Shown here: positions 5,815 through 5,939 of the stretch, piece after piece
Numbering within the stretch: the first letter of the stretch is position 1
Layout of the letters: every line of letters starts with the position of its first letter
Origin: Methylacidiphilum sp.
GTDB taxonomy: Bacteria > Verrucomicrobiota > Verrucomicrobiia > CAIQCK01
Direction: 5' to 3'
NCBI GenBank assembly: GCA_020718125.1
Contig: DYDC01000174.1
Location: 1-5,939 of the forward strand
Length of the DNA: 5,939 nt
Position numbers and translations under genes: made by a program
The notes under the pieces: generated by a model
What the model was told of the DNA's origin: nothing
Database searches by the model: none
Seen by the model: the letters and a program-made list of their open reading frames with translations, nothing else

Positions 5815-5892
5815 AACGCCGCTGCGCCAGCAAAGAGTTACCGGAGGTGCCCCAGAAACATCGTGGCGGGCGCAACTTGACACACGCGCCAA

Positions 5893-5939
5893 GTCCCGAA
5901 AGGGACGGTCGAGAATAGCCCGGCGTTTCAACGCTGGGT
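5893..5939. repeat. Double-hairpin repeat truncated by the window end
   Basis: The first hairpin is GTCCC (5893-5897) and GGGAC (5902-5906) around a GAAA loop, which would be a GNRA tetraloop in RNA. The second pairs 5919-5926 with 5931-5938, eight pairs with one G-T, around a TTCA loop. The block resembles a dispersed intergenic repeat I recall from Bacteroidetes, Planctomycetes and Verrucomicrobia, but copy number cannot be seen here and the right boundary lies outside. Confidence 0.5.

Larger units (their letters stand above)
5713..5852. mobile_element. 140-base MITE-like inverted-repeat element with internal REP-like hairpins
   Basis: The ends GGGAACCTCCGGTAACT (5713-5729) and its reverse complement at 5836-5852 match at 16 of 17 bases. 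CAGA is present directly outside both ends (5709-5712 and 5853-5856), like a 4-base target duplication. The two 66-base arms (5713-5778 and 5787-5852) align without gaps around an 8-base centre and match at 48 of 66 positions. The terminal 17 and inner 32 bases are conserved and the 17 between are not. Each arm carries GTAG plus a perfect 8 bp stem with a 3-base loop. It encodes nothing and would need a transposase elsewhere in the genome. A nested REP pair inside a chance longer inverted repeat is the alternative. Confidence 0.6.
5613..5939. other. Gene-free, repeat-rich region at the right edge
   Basis: No credible coding sequence occurs in these 327 bases. Reverse-strand open frames here are short and run across palindromes. 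The region holds the 7-base tandem repeat (5654-5681), the 140-base inverted-repeat element (5713-5852) and a double-hairpin repeat cut by the window end (5893-5939). No strong terminator with a T tract is seen after the glycosylase gene. A TTGACA at 5877-5882 matches a -35 box perfectly but has no -10 partner at normal spacing. Confidence 0.7.

Noticed and set aside
5877..5882. Perfect TTGACA as a promoter -35 box.
   Set aside because: No -10-like hexamer occurs at 16-18 bases; the expected place falls inside the GAAA hairpin.
5594..5931. Two short reverse-strand open frames (93 and 67 codons) in the right-hand gene-free region.
   Set aside because: They run through the inverted-repeat element and the tandem repeat, so their peptides are translations of repeats.
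5713..5939. CRISPR array.
   Set aside because: Repeats are inverted and of different families, with no regular direct repeats or spacers and no cas genes.

Overview
The window is GC-rich bacterial chromosome, roughly 60-65% G+C by eye, with five protein genes, all on the + strand. Protein style (a Tat-exported xylose-isomerase-like enzyme, an Lgt of the CFxxGCCYG type, a long family 4 uracil-DNA glycosylase) and the intergenic palindromic repeats suggest Verrucomicrobiota or a neighbouring PVC lineage. This is inference from recalled family style, not a database match.

Left part (1-1943): a predicted Tat-exported, possibly lipid-anchored sugar phosphate isomerase/epimerase is followed after 10 bases by a YeaD-type hexose-6-phosphate mutarotase. 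The pair looks like a short sugar-metabolism operon. Middle (1944-3097): a 223-base gap holds a long inverted repeat made of two facing hairpins. It is followed by an FkbM-type SAM-dependent methyltransferase that stands alone, with weak support for its exact start.

Right part (3098-5612): lgt, an RluD-type pseudouridine synthase and a family 4 uracil-DNA glycosylase form a tightly packed run. Their stop and start codons overlap (GTGA at 3856-3859, TGATG at 4801-4805), which indicates one transcript with translational coupling. The enzymes act on lipoprotein lipidation, rRNA modification and DNA repair, so the linkage is housekeeping rather than a single pathway. The Lgt made here would be the enzyme that lipidates the first gene's product if its lipobox is real.

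The last 327 bases (5613-5939) have no credible gene but are dense in repeats. They hold a four-unit 7-base tandem repeat, a 140-base element with 17-base terminal inverted repeats (16/17) flanked by a 4-base direct repeat CAGA, and a double-hairpin repeat cut by the window edge. The 140-base element and the repeat before the FkbM gene share one plan: two facing units, each a GTAG or GTGG tetranucleotide followed by a 7-8 bp stem with a 3-base loop. This resembles REP/BIME elements and is the most interesting non-coding signal here. I see no defence island, CRISPR array, RNA gene or clearly new multi-gene system.
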